Positions 5,560-5,585 of a stretch of DNA of 5,585 nucleotides are shown piece after piece (within the stretch, counting starts at the first letter, position 1; each line of letters opens with the position of its first letter). Location of the stretch: positions 1 through 5,585 of the forward strand of contig VBLD01000153.1 in NCBI GenBank assembly GCA_005879205.1, given 5' to 3'. A program made the position numbers and the translations under genes. A model generated the notes under the pieces. The model was not told where the DNA came from. It saw only the letters and a list, made by a program, of their open reading frames with translations, and did not search any database. This DNA comes from Deltaproteobacteria bacterium (lineage in GTDB: Bacteria; Desulfobacterota; Binatia; DP-6).

Positions 5560-5585
5560 GGACCCTTCATGAGCCGCGTACGCAC
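5463..5585 (-). CDS. C-terminal end of a probable four-carbon acid sugar kinase-like protein (partial)
   Basis: The last 40 codons of a gene enter from the right edge, open from base 5585 to the TGA at 5465-5463. The peptide contains GPYAGLPLVTKGGSAGAP and then a final amphipathic helix (DLLGAIVRQLGRGLR). A Gly-Leu-Pro-Leu-Val-Thr-Lys-x-Gly-x-x-Gly strand and loop near the C-terminus resembles the nucleotide-binding end of the DUF1537/four-carbon acid sugar kinase family (OtnK/YgbK type), which phosphorylate erythronate- or threonate-like acids. That identification rests on one short motif, and most of the protein is outside the window. An internal ATG (codon 6) is not a sensible start. It is upstream of, and coupled to, the FKBP gene. 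Confidence 0.6.
   Translation of the reverse strand: MRTRLMKGPYAGLPLVTKGGSAGAPDLLGAIVRQLGRGLR

Noticed and set aside
1..5585. tRNA, rRNA, CRISPR array, insertion sequence or integrase signals
   Set aside because: I saw no cloverleaf, no regularly spaced near-identical repeats, no transposase or integrase motifs and no terminal inverted repeats.

Overview
This window comes from a very GC-rich bacterial genome (roughly 70% G+C by eye). GTG starts are common, and long open frames lie antisense to real genes. The content fits a Gram-negative-type soil or environmental bacterium, such as a deltaproteobacterial-like lineage. No marker gene here places it taxonomically, so that is only a guess.

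Layout, left to right. (1) Bases 1-188 hold no gene I can support, only a loose 20-21 nt GC-rich repeat and a 12-nt palindrome. (2) A small, all-helical protein of unknown function lies on the minus strand (189-488). (3) A soluble GAF-domain sensor histidine kinase is divergent from it on the plus strand (575-1798) and has no response regulator beside it. (4) An NAD-dependent sugar-nucleotide epimerase of the UDP-glucose/UDP-GlcNAc 4-epimerase (Gne/WbpP-like) type lies on the minus strand. It converges on the kinase and overlaps its end by 38 nt. (5) Divergent from the epimerase is a large plus-strand gene for an exported protein with the PcRGLX/YetA-like architecture: an N-terminal RIFT barrel followed by an alpha/alpha toroid, related to polysaccharide lyases of the PL26/PL42 kind. 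(6) Converging on it is a minus-strand pair: the last 40 codons of a gene resembling the C-terminus of four-carbon acid sugar kinases (DUF1537 type), which enters from the right edge, and a SlyD-like FKBP prolyl isomerase. The two are joined by a TGATG stop/start overlap.

The most informative observation is at the 3' ends near 5086-5099. The FKBP frame stops just after its Asp-Phe-Asn, exactly where SlyD proteins carry the conserved Asn-His-Pro-Leu-Ala-Gly loop. The expected last beta strand and tail are still present in another frame (5092 down to 5030). Restoring the FKBP frame would also put the lyase gene into a frame with a TGA at 5097-5099. One small out-of-frame deletion, or a sequence error, would therefore explain two oddities: the truncated FKBP and about 154 implausible extra residues on the lyase ORF, which runs antisense through the FKBP gene.

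Functionally the genes look like separate small transcription units rather than one pathway. The epimerase and the exported lyase-like protein both concern carbohydrates and share a 70-nt divergent intergenic region, so co-regulation is possible but unproven. I did not find a clear new multi-gene system, CRISPR array, RNA gene or mobile element.
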